In this document: piece after piece, positions 53,331 to 64,000 of the stretch
Layout: every line of letters starts with the position of its first letter
Position numbering within the stretch: the first letter of the stretch is position 1
NCBI GenBank assembly: GCA_013339765.2
Contig: CM023448.1
Coordinates: 25,682,551-25,746,550 of the forward strand
Direction: 5' to 3'
DNA from: Haemaphysalis longicornis
Taxonomy: Eukaryota; Arthropoda; Arachnida; Ixodida; Ixodidae
DNA: 64,000 bases
Made by a program: the position numbers and the translations under genes
The notes under the pieces: generated by a model
What the model saw: the letters and a program-made list of their open reading frames with translations, nothing else
The model's database searches: none
What the model was told of the DNA's origin: nothing

Positions 53331-55658
53331 ACTATCGTAATCCTAGTGCATCTCTTTGCACTGCGGTCTGAACAACTGTCTCCACCTTCTAGTTTATGGG
53401 GAATTGCGTAATATAATGAAAAGTAATTTTGACAGAAGAATGTGCCTGCAACAGAACATTTTTATGCACTTTCTGCTTGCGCTGCCTTATGGGCTAAGGA
53501 GAGAACAGTAACAATGTGGACCACCAGGAGTGGGCCGCAAGTAACAAAGTTAAGTTTAAAGGGCATCAGTCTGAAAACCAACTTACCGTAGAACCATCTT
53601 TCGGAAAGAAATAGGATTATTTGAAATAATACACGTTCTTTAAGGGAATAGTTCTGTATGAACGCCTACGAAAACACTATGCTAGTGAAAGAAGGTAGCC
53701 CCTGCCACTCCGAGGGTCGCTGAGATATGATAACACTGGGCCTTGTCGTTCTTCGCCTTTCGCGGTCGGAAAGGTGCATGGGGCACCATTCATCTTCAGC
53801 TTTTCACATGTATTCCCGCTACAGCACTACCTTGTAGAGATGACATGTAAAATAAAATGGAAGCAATTAAAAACGTCCATATCTCAGAAAAATTGCTCAA
53901 CTTGCTGATGTCACGTATCAGCACAGTAATATATTCCGGGGGTATCATCTTCACAGTTGAATTGAATGGGATCAATTTTATTCCGTTCGTTGCTTTCTCG
54001 AAGCATACTTTCGCTGCCATGTTACTCCTAATGTGGCCCTTAGTCCGGAGAGGCACTGGCCTGCAACGCCTTCTTGACACGCTTGAAACGCGCATTGTTC
54101 CTGCTCGTCCTTACTAGTCAGCACCTGCTAACTCTGAGCTGCGCTGGATATTGTATGTTTGGTGCTAGCTATGATTTGATGTATTCCCACGTAAGATGGT
54201 AGAGTGTGCGCGTGATTGCACACCATGGAAATGCGTGTTCGTATATAGTAAGAGTTAAATTTTGCCCCTCCATCTTCTTGATGAATGATGAAGACGGTAC
54301 AATGAGGTTCTTGAGGAAGCTAGAGCCGAGAGGACGATCTCGACTTGCTACGATGGCCGACGTGCGATACTGAAAGCAGGTGAGGGATGAAGACTGCCTT
54401 TCTTGCTGGTTATTGGGTTTATTTACAGTTTTTAAATTACTCCAAGTATTGACATCAGGAAAGAATGACGGTTTCTTTGACACTTTGCCCGCAGCATCAT
54501 GTTCGACCATGATCTATACTGAACTAGATCCTCTCGACCGACCAACCATTCTCTGGACGAAGCCCAAAACTCTGGTTTCGATCCCAAAAGCCACGCCTCC
54601 AAAGGAGGCGTTCAAGAAAGAGCGAAAACGCTTTTCAACATGAGTCATATGTAGTACAGATTTGCCACAAGAACCAACCAATCCTAAACATGTCCCAACC
54701 TCTGGTCACATGACCCAACACTCTCTCTCATGCAACTCCTAGTACGTTTCCCACGTACATCATTGCAACCGACAAGCCAAGACAAGACATTGGCTACCCA
54801 AAGCCACTCACCACGCGGAGTGGTCACAACCTTACGTTAAGCGGGCTGCACTTGCTCAAAGCCAAAGCCGAACGTTTAGAGCGGTCTTCGCGCGGCTACC
54901 ATCTTAGTGTCCTCGGCTTGCCGCCTCGCATTTGTCCGCAAGCGTTTGCCGACACAATGAGGGAGTCATGGCTAATCCCCTCCCCGAACTCAGGGAAGCC
55001 GTTGCTCGCCGCCTGACTCGCGGGAAGAGCTGCCCAGGTGACTATTCTGGAGGCGAATGACCCATTAACGAACAGCACCTACGCCGGCTTCGCAAATCCT
55101 CAAAGGCTACGCCTCGCGCTATTTCGACACTAAGAGACGGCATCTATTCGCTTCCCGTCAGCTTGCCAACCTTGAACAATGACAGAGCCACCTCGCAATG
55201 TCACCAAGCCATAATAGTGGCATGCACGCTGCCCGAGAGGGAACCCGGCGCCGAAACTGTTTTCACTGCTGCGCACCCATCCTTCCGTTCACTGAAACTG
55301 CTCGGTCGAGCTGACCGCATACCAACGCAACAAACGTACTCCGGCTAAGCACCCCCGTCTTTAGCCCCAGATAAGGAAGACACACAAAGCGTGCGGCCCT
55401 GTGGCTGCATGAAAGGAACCCAGCATGGCCCGCTACAAGCGCAGGCAATGCCGAAACATCAGCCACCGGTAGCCTTCATAAACTACATGAAGAGCCCGAA
55501 CCTAACAGTTGGGTACCCTTTACTTGGGAGGCACAAATTGGGGTTTAAATTGTTTTGGATTTGTCTCCGTGCTACTGCCTCTTTTTTGTCGAGTTGGTTC
55601 TGCCTTTCCCGATATCGTTTCCCAGTTCATCTGCAGTATTCCAGCATATCTGTGTAAG
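53331..55658. other. 2.3 kb without recognisable genes
   Basis: 54650-55480 is GC-richer and coding-like in composition, but I cannot assign it. The frame at 53857-54117 has a hydrophobic stretch and no family. A small palindrome CGCCTCC-AAA-GGAGGCG lies at 54594-54610. Confidence 0.4.
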
Positions 55659-55828
55659 TGAACAGTACTGCAACGTGTGGGTACGAGCGAGTTTGTAATC
55701 CATTATAACTTTGTTGAGCGCAGCAAAGAGAACACAGTACTAGGGATACAAGGACGAGCGCTCGTCATTGCATCCCTCGTCGTGTGCTCTCTTTGCTGCG
55801 CTCAACAAAGTTAAAATGAGCAGTACTG
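55659..55828 (+). mobile_element. leader-plus-hairpin foldback element, copy 2
   Basis: Leader with TACGAGCGAGTT (55682-55693), then a hairpin 55707-55812 whose outer stem is AACTTTGTTGAGCGCAGCAA. The centre holds a perfect 14-bp palindrome GACGAGCGCTCGTC (55753-55766). Flanking near-repeat: TGAACAGTACTG (55659-55670) and TGAGCAGTACTG (55817-55828). The stem sequence differs from those of copies 1 and 3. Confidence 0.72.
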
Positions 55829-57612
55829 GGCTGAAGTTGAACAGAGTGACGTTTTCTGAGGTCGCGTGGTTCTGTGCCTATCTTCGAGACCCTTTATCGG
55901 CCCTGGTGTGTCTAGAATGCTGCCCGACTGTACTATAAGCACTCCCCTAAAGCGACTTCCGCTGGCGTTTCAACAAATCTGCCACCTCTGGCAGTACGTC
56001 GCTTTGACTTACGTAACTTACTTGCTCTAAGGAAACTAAGATAGAACTCTTTTTCTTTATTGCAGGGTATAACACGTTCGAACATAATGGCAGAATGAGA
56101 ACAATACATAGACGAGCAGACTAAAGGAATCCACCGCGATTAGGGCAAGCACAAATACATAAACATTCGGGGAGCCACACACTAGCGTAAAAAGAGGGAA
56201 CCCGTAAGGTGATTGGTCGAAGGATTTATACACTCTAGGGTAAAAAAAATTGTACCTGGTCAACTATGAAAATACACACAAACGCAGCTGTTCTTTAAAA
56301 AAAACGACGTTGTTGTGGCTCAACATGTATATTACCTAGCCTCCTCCGACACAGACTGTACGGACCAACTAAAACAAACATGTCATCATGTCCGCCGATT
56401 ATCACAAATTTTATTGACAATGACCTAGTATTCTATTTCTTTCTGAGTGTTTGGTAAGAAATGCCACTGAAAAAGACAGCAGTAGTCAATTGTCTCGTGT
56501 ATACAGAGGCGGCAATCTTTGGACCAATCTATAAAAAGACTACGATCCTGCATGCGACCGTGTGTTCCTCATGTTTTCCTGATATTGTTGTGTATTTGAT
56601 GTCCCTGGAAGCAGCCCGAAGGCCACGGTGCTTTGTTTTCAAACTTGGTTGACGATTACTGCTTTTTTAAGGTTCGTTTTAGCCTTGACTTAGCCTTGTT
56701 GAATGCTTCGAGCGTACTAATTTTCTAGTGTCCCCGTTTCTGCCTCTTTGCCTTTATCTCTTTATATTCCGTCCTTTTATATCCTGTGCCGTATCTCCGG
56801 TGTCGATAACAGGGAGTTGTGTGTGTTCCCCTTTATTTCACAGTTTTATGCTCGGTGTAAAAAATGGGAGGTAACGACTGAAATACTGCACCACAACGGC
56901 AAGATTAGCCTTAAATATTTGATGTCGTCAGAACCTAGCCCACTCTAGCCCTGTCTTCAGCGGTAAACTATAGAAGGGTTGGACGACCATTAAACGATGC
57001 GTTCACTCTACTCCGGGGAATCCGGGTATCAACATGTTTCAGAAGACTTTAACGGGTGAATTTCAAAGTTTCTTGTTAAGGTCATTTATGCATTCTAGCT
57101 CTAAGTTCGTCAATATTGTTAAGAACGTTCCTCGAGCAGTGTCGTGCGCAAATTAATAAATCATTAAACTCCACGTGCATCTCCGGTGCATAACATCCCG
57201 ATTTTAAAGCTGTGCAACCAATTCATGTTTAGGAACGTGGGTACGGCAACCTGGTGACTCGTAAACGTGCTTCCTCTCCAAAGGAAACCTGCCGCCAATG
57301 TCTCATCAATTCTGTAGTGAATAAGCATCATTCCTGGTGCTCCGCTTTTGGGGTATATATACTGTCTGCCCACCTGCTTCCTAGTGCTCTGAGTGCACCC
57401 GTGCCCGTCGGTGTACAATGCGGGAAGCTTGCGATCGATGGAATGTGCGTATTGAGTCCCGCCTTCGCAGCAACGTTAGCAACCACTTAGCAACGTTAGC
57501 ACGAGCACTGAGAGCGCGCAATCATTAGCCTAACACTTATAATGCAACGCTCATCAGCAATGATCCGCCTCAATAATCGCGAGAGGTAACTCATTTAAAA
57601 ATCATTTTCGCC
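55829..57612. other. no recognisable feature
   Basis: About 1.8 kb of A/T-rich sequence with only short frames. Confidence 0.5.
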
Positions 57613-58053
57613 ATGACCTCCCACAAGGAAGACAACTGTGCTGTTCGGGCATTCACTGTCACACCTTCGTCAACTATCGCCTTTCACGCCTGCCATTATG
57701 CCACCTACTACCGGCATTCAAAAGAAGACTGTAATGATTATTCGCTCCTGCAAATTAAAACCTTTTCCCATAAAACTCTCCTCCACGGCACCCACCCTTC
57801 TTCCTACTATGCCACCGGTGAATACTGCTTATCCGCATGCACCGTCGACCTGGCCAGTGGGAACGCTTCAAAAACTCCTATCCTAAATCCTATTCCCTCT
57901 TCTACCCTCGAGCAGTGGACAGGCATGCTGGCCAGCTCGGGCGCAACCGACCAGCTTCGCTTGTACAACCGTGTTCACTTGGCCGCCACAGCCCAGGGAC
58001 TTCTCGACCAAGGAGCCCTCCTAGACCCGGGACTAGAAATAAGCAAATACTAG
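57613..58053 (+). pseudogene. I-group LINE ORF2 C-terminus
   Basis: Open frame of 146 codons. The second half reads DYSLLQIKTFSHKTLLHGTH, then SSTLEQWTGMLASSGATDQL, then RLYNRVHLAATAQGLLDQGA. The TLEQW..L.S....DQ signature matches the end of LINE C ORF2 (TLEQWEAALCSWDSEDQ). The cysteines of the zinc finger in between are mostly lost (EYCLSACTVD). The first 40 codons are unassigned. It is a short 5'-truncated copy whose frame happens to be open. Confidence 0.65.
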
Positions 58054-58891
58054 TATAGCCTGGCCTTACTAAAATTTACACGTACTAAAGTTTACACGCC
58101 GTCCCTTACTCCTGCGTCGTTATATGAATTGGTACCCAGTACATCTTTTTCTGCCTGTACTTATCAGTATTTTTCCTTGCTACACCCAGTGGGTTATCCT
58201 CCTTCCATAGAACTAAGGTAACGAAATTGTAGTTTTTCACTACGACGGTCCGAATACTCTGCTGCCTGATTAGCAACCGAAAATCCCTGGCCACCTCCTC
58301 TAACCTGAAACCTGGGGAGGGGCGAAGCATGCAGTGTATAAGTGTATTCTCGGCGCGTTGTGTTTTGCCAATGGAGACGAAACGGTTGGGGGGTACAGGT
58401 ATAGAGCTTTGCTGTAAAAGGGTCTCACCTTTAAAGCACGAAGGCTTCTAGCGCTAGGCGGATATGAGTGTCCTGGTGTTTTTTAGTGCGTGTTCCGTTC
58501 TAGCGCGAGGAGTCAACGAGTGTCCTGGTACTTTAGTAACGTGATTATACTTGACACAACGGTTAAGAGGACGCCAACATGAGACGCCGACAGCCTGAGC
58601 CCCTAAGTGTCTTCGCCACTAAAATTGGCGCAGCTTGCAATAGTGATGCAAGGCTGGAAAAAAACAGCAGAGCTGGCGGCCCCTCTTTGTTCGTCGGAGA
58701 CCCGGCTGTTGCTCCTCACATGGATTTCTGAACTTTCCGATGGAAGTTCTTCGTGACGAGCCGGCCCGAGTCGTTTCGCCAGGAGGCTTTCACATCTCTA
58801 CAAAAATGGACCGGTTTAGCACGCACTACAACCCGCGGCCCAAATGCCAGCGCCCCCGCTACGAATCTAAAGGACATTTTGTCCACCCGGA
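58054..58891. other. no recognisable feature
   Basis: A minus-strand frame at 58330-58106 has no assigned domain. Confidence 0.45.
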
Positions 58892-58892
58892 G

Positions 58893-58980
58893 TACGATCA
58901 TAGCTCAGTCGAATAGACGCTGTTTTATACCGCGAGGGACCCAGGTTCGATACCAGCCACGGGAACCGCTTTTTTTTTTC
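58893..58980 (+). other. tRNA-like sequence with T-run
   Basis: Box A-like ATAGCTCAGTCGAATAGACG and box B GGTTCGATACC (58944-58954), followed by a T-run at 58970-58979. The anticodon stem does not pair well, so it is a tRNA pseudogene or SINE head. Confidence 0.45.
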
Positions 58981-59042
58981 ATTTTAATTGGCTGAACGTG
59001 TTGTTCCGCACCGCTGTTAACACCGAACCCCTCGAGCCTATC

Positions 59043-59100
59043 TGGTGTCCGAGTGATTCGGTAGCCGGTTTCAGAGCGTGCAGGTCTGGGGTTCCATGTC
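59043..59100 (+). other. tRNA-like sequence related to that at 50-110
   Basis: TGGTGTCCGAGTGATTCGGT then AGCCGGTTTCAGAGCGTGCA and GGGGTTCCATG. It aligns with the minus strand of 50-108 (GGCCGGTTTAACAGCGTACA). Confidence 0.4.
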
Positions 59101-59289
59101 TCTGACCTCCCTAACGTTGCTTCTTTTCTTAAAGCGGGCACTCCCAGCACCTGCTCGTGGGCTCCTTGCCTCCCTGCCACTTTCCATCCCACTACGGGGT
59201 TTTTTGGTGCGATAGACAGACAGTTCCGTTGCTAAAACAGTAACGCGAACAAGCGGATGCAAACAATTTCCTCAGCTTTCCAAGGTTTT

Positions 59290-59670
59290 CCAAAGCTCCC
59301 GATTCCCCACCAATCCTAAAAGTACGCATATACGACTAAAAAAAGAACTACTTTTTTGCCCTCCTCGAACACGGCTGAAAAAGCGTGGTAGTAGGTCACT
59401 TTGCTCATAATGCTGGAGACTCAAAGTGTATTCTCGCACGATTAAAATGACTTCAAAGATGATAGTATTGCAAGGGCTGCCCAAACCTGGAAATTTTGGT
59501 ATTACCTAAAGTGTGAATTTGCGTCTGTGTGTTTCTTGATTCAGCCACCCGGCCAAAAGATAAGAAATCTGTGAAGCGAGTGCGTATCAGCAAAACCTTT
59601 CGAAACGACTAAATCTAATACCATAATTAATATTTCTCAACATTGTTGCCCCAAAAACAGGCATATTTGG
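59290..59670. repeat. dispersed repeat R, copy 2 (uninterrupted)
   Basis: Matches both outer parts of 37925-39457 without the LINE F and Tigger-like insertions, so it serves as the empty-site reference. Confidence 0.5.
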
Positions 59671-59732
59671 GACCATAAAGCAATACTAAGACGTTTTTGT
59701 AATTGAAAAAAGGTGTGCGATTGGTATATGCG

Positions 59733-59896
59733 ATAGCAAATATTAATCAGAGTGATTTCTTGGGCGAGTTGGTCATTCGTCGTGCAAGTAAGCGCGAAAG
59801 GAACAAGGACGAACGAAGTGGACGGGATACGCGCCGTGTCCCGTTCACTTCACTCGTCCTTGTTGCTTTCGCGCTTGCATCCATAGCAAACATTAA
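59733..59896 (+). mobile_element. leader-plus-hairpin foldback element, copy 3
   Basis: Leader containing TGGGCGAGTTGG (59761-59772), then a hairpin 59784-59878 with stem GCAAGTAAGCGCGAAAG / CTTTCGCGCTTGC and inner part AACAAGGACGAACGAAGTG. Flanking near-direct repeat ATAGCAAATATTAA (59733-59746) and ATAGCAAACATTAA (59883-59896), 13 of 14. Confidence 0.78.
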
Positions 59897-62856
59897 ACTA
59901 CGCCTTGAAACCAAGCTTTCGACATAAGAATACAAAATGCTGGCGCACGAGCCTAGACCTCGAGGCGCTAATGAGAGTCCAAGAGTAATGGAAAGTTCTA
60001 ATACAAACCGCATGGTCAGTGGAACGAAGGAAGTTCGAATTTAGCTAATCTCTGCCGAGTTTGTCGCGGCAGGCCGGAAAGGCTCTTCTGTGAAAGTCTA
60101 CTCGGCTACTCAGGCACCTCTAGTATAGTCGATGCTTTGGGATCATATTATTTCAGCTCACCTGGGGCCACTTTACATTGTTCACACCGTAAGAGGTATT
60201 ACTACTCGTATGCTTTTGTGGCATACGGAAAGTGGCTGCTAACTTTGTATGCGCATATTCTTAAATCGACAAACTTTAGCGAGGGCCTATTTCACCTCAA
60301 AAGCAATGAAGAGAAAACAAAGGAGTAAAAGCGTGACTCTGTAGGTGTGTATATAACCGGCATGCTTCATATCATATCGTATTTCTTCCAAAGAGAGATT
60401 TGTAAATGCTGCGCGAATTCGCAGGCCAGAAACCATGAAACGGACTATCATAAACTACCCCCGAACATTTCACGCATCGAAGGAAAAACAGGGACAAGAA
60501 AGGGAGGTCGAGCAAAAGCTCCCCCAGACACGTAAAGAAGTATTAGGTATATTTGCTCAACTGAGAATGCGCTAAACGGCCTAAAAGCGGCGAACACTTA
60601 GATCAGGAGAGCGGTTAGGGTAGGCGCCCTCGTGATGGGAGCGACACCCAGCTCAGCGCGTTCCTTGGACAGGAGACGATGGATGGCCGTACACGTGCAC
60701 CATATTGTATACCATCATGTTTTAGGCGAACGCAGGCGTGACAGGCCCGTCTTTCCCGCACCCTTCGGAACAGGAAACCCACAGCAGTCGGGGCGAACGT
60801 CTCCCAGAGATGTGGGGATGGAGCAGGCACGTGCGTTGATTCGGGCCCGAGATACCGCGCGGAAGAGAGGAGCGTGGACGCAGAGGCAGGGGGACACGTG
60901 CCTCTAACAGTCCGACAAGAGCACGCTACGCGGGGGACTCCGTGAGCATAGGAACCTTGAAAGAACGAAAAAACAAATCCTGCACTACTTCAGTGCGTTG
61001 GAAATGTTCTTTTTCCATGTATGGATTGAAGCAGTATTTAAAAGCACTTTTTGCACGAAATAAGGAGGTACACAATTCAAACCACCGACGAATTACTCGC
61101 ATGAAAATAACATAATAACAGAAAACGTGGGGCTGAAAACGTGGGGCTAATGAGCTTCAAACTTACTCACCTACAAATATGATGCCTGTTTTATGAAAGT
61201 TTCGAACAACCAGCTAAGAGGCAAGATTTCAGTCAGGCTCCTCAACAGTAGTTCATATTTAACTAGAAAACAGCGCAAAAAGTGAAGACTTAGAGTGAAG
61301 AGCATGCGCAGGTGAGCAGTGTTTTTGTTAGATTGTTAGTCCTTGTTTTTTGCGTTGTTTTCTGTTGAAAATGAACCAAGCGACCCCACATCAGTGGTTA
61401 AATCAGTTGGCAAGGTCAGTTGGATTTACCTTGCAGTGAAGAAATTTACGACCTATGAAAGCCCTCTTTACGTGTATTTATACACTGACAAAATATACGT
61501 TATCCCGTGATTTCCTGAGTGGCGATTCAAGACTAAAGAGAACAGGCAGAAAGAGGCGTACACAGGATTTGTAGAAACAATGTATAGAAAATTAATGGGG
61601 CAAATGGCATTCTTAAAAACAATGTCACGTTATCTATTGGAAACGGCATCAGAAAAAGTGACGCAATCTCACAGAAGAAACGTACACTAATATAATATGC
61701 GACCCTTGGGAAGCTTGTTCGAAAAAGTAAAAGATACAAGTCAATCGATAATATTAGCGCTAGTTGATACTTGCGGATGACAGTGTCTTGCTCTATGTTT
61801 CGGGAGAAGGCATCAAAGGATAGCTCCCGAAAAGCTTTGTCTTAAGTTAAAAGAAGCTAAGAATATCCCAGGTAATTTTAATGAACCTGCAGGAACCTTC
61901 TGTGTTCTACCGGAGGTATTGGAATACTCGAAGCTTTCTACAGGCATTCAGCGCGGAACAATCAGAGAAAATGAACAGAAGGCGACCCGTGAGAGGTAAA
62001 CAACAAAGGTAAACTAAAAGCAACGTAGGCAACAAATCCGCGCAACCGTTGCGGAGTTATCTGGCCAAAAACCTTTAGGATCAGTCAGCATATCAATATA
62101 AAAGCAGCGCATAAATAAGTCGAAGCGCACTTTTTTCTTCCCTGCGGCACACCAGTGTTGCGCCGTTATATGCGCCTAACGCCAGCACAACTTGGCGTGT
62201 TGTTTTTTAGTTAGTATGAAGTATTAGTGTCCACAAATACCCATTTTTGAATAAATCTGAGCAGCCTGGTACGAGAGCAGCGTATACATGTGAATGTGAG
62301 TGGAGCTACAAACGTGATCTTCAACGCATTTCTCTCAGAACATATCTCCCTCTGCAAAGGCAATCATAGGTATTGCGCAGCTTGGAATGTTTTTTTTTCC
62401 TTCCATGCAATATAAGCATTGTAACAATATAAGCATACAATATAAGCAAGCATGTATGGGTGCACTGAGGAACGATTTTTATGCTTGCATGAAGAGAGCG
62501 CGATTGGGTCGATAGCTGTGCAATCATCGCGCTCCCTGTTCACTCGGCTGATGCATTTGGGTCTGAAACAGACCATCGCCACAGGTCTTCTTTATTACCA
62601 GCATTTTTCTGTGCCCCTGCGCAGGACGACCATTTGGCGAGACAAACGAACCAGAGCAATCTCCGAAGCGTTTCTCCGTGAAAATTGATGGCCCTGGGGA
62701 CAGCAGAGCCTTCCCAGTTGCACAGAGATCACGATGCGCACCCAGGTCTTTCGTCCGTGTTACCAAGGCAGGCAAGGCTTGTGAGGGTTCTCCCAACGCT
62801 CGGAATGTTCGGGCACGCTTCCGCGACGGTAAACATTCTCCCCTCGTATCGGAGAT
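59897..62856. other. 3 kb without recognisable genes
   Basis: A/T-rich; only short frames. CGTGGGGCTGAAAACGTGGGG at 61124-61147 is a small tandem duplication. Confidence 0.5.
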
Positions 62857-64000
62857 ATTTATTTATTTATTTATTTATCACAATACCCACAGCGCCAAAG
62901 TTGGCATTACAGTGGGGGGGAAACATACAATCAAAGAAAACACTGAGTACAGGTTTGTACAAAGCAAAATGGAACAGTAACAACCGAAATAACACAAACT
63001 GATTGTACAACGGCGAGCAAAGACAGCATACAATTGAAATGAATCACCTCATCTGCAGGCATGCGGCGAAAGTTTCACTCCACGTAAAAGACACCTCCTG
63101 CTGAGTTAGACTATTCCACTCCGATATAGACCTCGGAAAAAAGGACATTTTAAACAGATTTGTTCTGCATGAAATTTCTTTTACTTTGAGTGAATGATCC
63201 CTTCTGGACGAGATGTAATCTGGGTTTTGTAAGTAATTGTCGCGGTTTATTCCAGTTTTTGAGTGAAATATGCTGTGAAAAAGCTTCAATCGGAGCATTT
63301 TTCTGCGGCCATGCAAAGATTGCCATCCCAGAGAATTTTTTGCCCGGGACACACTGAAATTTCTAGAATAATTATTGCAAACAAAACGAACAGACAAATT
63401 TTGAATCCTTTCTATCCGCTCTGTATCTGTGGCCGTCCAAGGGTCCCAGACTGTGCACGCGTATTCGAGAATAGGGCGGATGTAAGTCTTGTATAACAAT
63501 GCCTTTGTGTCTAACGGAAAATGTTTGGTGTTGCGCCGCAAAAACCCTAAACTGCGTGATGCCCTAGCACAGACATATCTAATTTGACGACTCCAGGAAA
63601 AGGGTAGAAGTGGAAAAAATACCGAGATATTTATGCTCATTTACGAAGGTAATATCTTTTCCATTAAGGACATAGGTATAGGAATGAGCATTTTTCTTCT
63701 TTGTGAAACGCATACAAACAGTTTTGTCCGAATTAATGCTCATACCCCATTTCATGCACCATTCGAAAACCTATTTAGGTCATGTTGCAAGAATTCACAG
63801 TCATCTTGATTTTTAACATCCTGTAGAGAACACAATCATCAGCGAAGAGTCGCATAGACGAAGTAATGCCGGTAGTCACATCATTCATATAAATCAAAAA
63901 AAGCAACGGGCCCAGAACGGAGCCCTGAGGCACCCCTGAAGTAACATCCATATCCTGGGATTTTTCGCCATCAGGACAACTCTTTGCATTCTGTTCGACA
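62857..64000 (-). pseudogene. LINE J: CR1/L2-like LINE, RT to 3' end, runs off the window
   Basis: Reading leftwards from the edge: VTSGVPQGSVLGPLLFLIYM at about 63940-63890, then the intact RT active site LFADDCVLYR (FADD at plus 63835-63846). After frameshifts (near 63810, 63760 and 63640) the thumb follows as IRYVCARASRSLGFLRRNTK, then KTYIRPILEYACTVWDPWTA and ERIERIQNLSVRFVC. The C-terminal signature is KMSFFPRSISEWNSL. The 3' tail is (TAAA)n, plus 62857-62878. The last 198 codons are open. This is the least decayed RT in the window besides that of LINE A. Confidence 0.85.

Noticed and set aside
53857..54117. Small membrane protein
   Set aside because: One hydrophobic stretch only, no family, no regulatory context; likely chance.
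62520..62850. Host exon beside LINE J
   Set aside because: Open frames exist on both strands with no domain and no splice-site pattern that I could defend.

Overview
This window is repeat-dense, intron-era eukaryotic DNA with no bacterial gene organisation and no host gene that I can recognise. The repertoire points to an arachnid, most probably a hard tick (Ixodidae). It holds a tRNA-derived SINE with a conserved core and a (CAAT)n tail, RNase H-bearing non-LTR retrotransposons whose 3' ends read AATAAA..(CT)n, CR1/L2-like LINEs ending in A/T-rich short tandem tails, a Ty3/Gypsy family and a pogo/Tigger-like DNA transposon. That assignment rests on remembered family knowledge, not on a search.

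Layout. 0-5.5 kb: a SINE-like repeat, a LINE endonuclease-RT linker fragment (minus), an RNase H LINE (LINE A, plus) carrying a second LINE 3' end (LINE B) flanked by an 11-bp target-site duplication, and a LINE ORF1 with zinc knuckles (minus). 5.5-15.4 kb: mostly unique-looking sequence with a foldback element, a (GT)n microsatellite, a SINE fragment and a second copy of the first repeat. 15.4-16.1 kb: a hairpin-ended element with a short basic reading frame. 17.7-34.5 kb: one large nested stack. A Gypsy element (minus strand, LTRs at 17.7-18.0 and 34.2-34.5 kb) is split inside its integrase by a CR1/L2-type LINE (LINE D, 18.6-28.9 kb). LINE D is itself split by an almost complete RNase H LINE (LINE C, 20.1-25.7 kb) and by a second hairpin-ended element (26.7-27.1 kb). 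The Gypsy protease region carries a SINE with an 11-bp target-site duplication. 35-40.3 kb: two CR1/Rex-like LINE 3' ends and a Tigger-like transposon inserted in a dispersed repeat. 40.3-48.4 kb: sparse, with a diverged tandem duplication, tRNA-like sequences and a (TAG)n tract. 48.4-53.3 kb: three more retroelement remnants, including a second Gypsy pol. 53.3-64 kb: two foldback elements, a LINE C-terminus, tRNA-like sequences and a LINE running off the right edge.

Nothing here looks like a working operon or pathway. All recognisable coding regions are broken transposable elements; several have lost catalytic residues (RT YADH and YVDE, protease EMGA, RNase H N for D). The most unusual signals are two small non-coding families. 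The first is three elements that share a leader around GGGCGAGTTGGT but have different long hairpins, each bounded by 12-14 bp near-direct repeats. The second is two elements that begin with an AGATGC/GCATCT hairpin, end with a nested hairpin, and sit in A/T-rich direct repeats.
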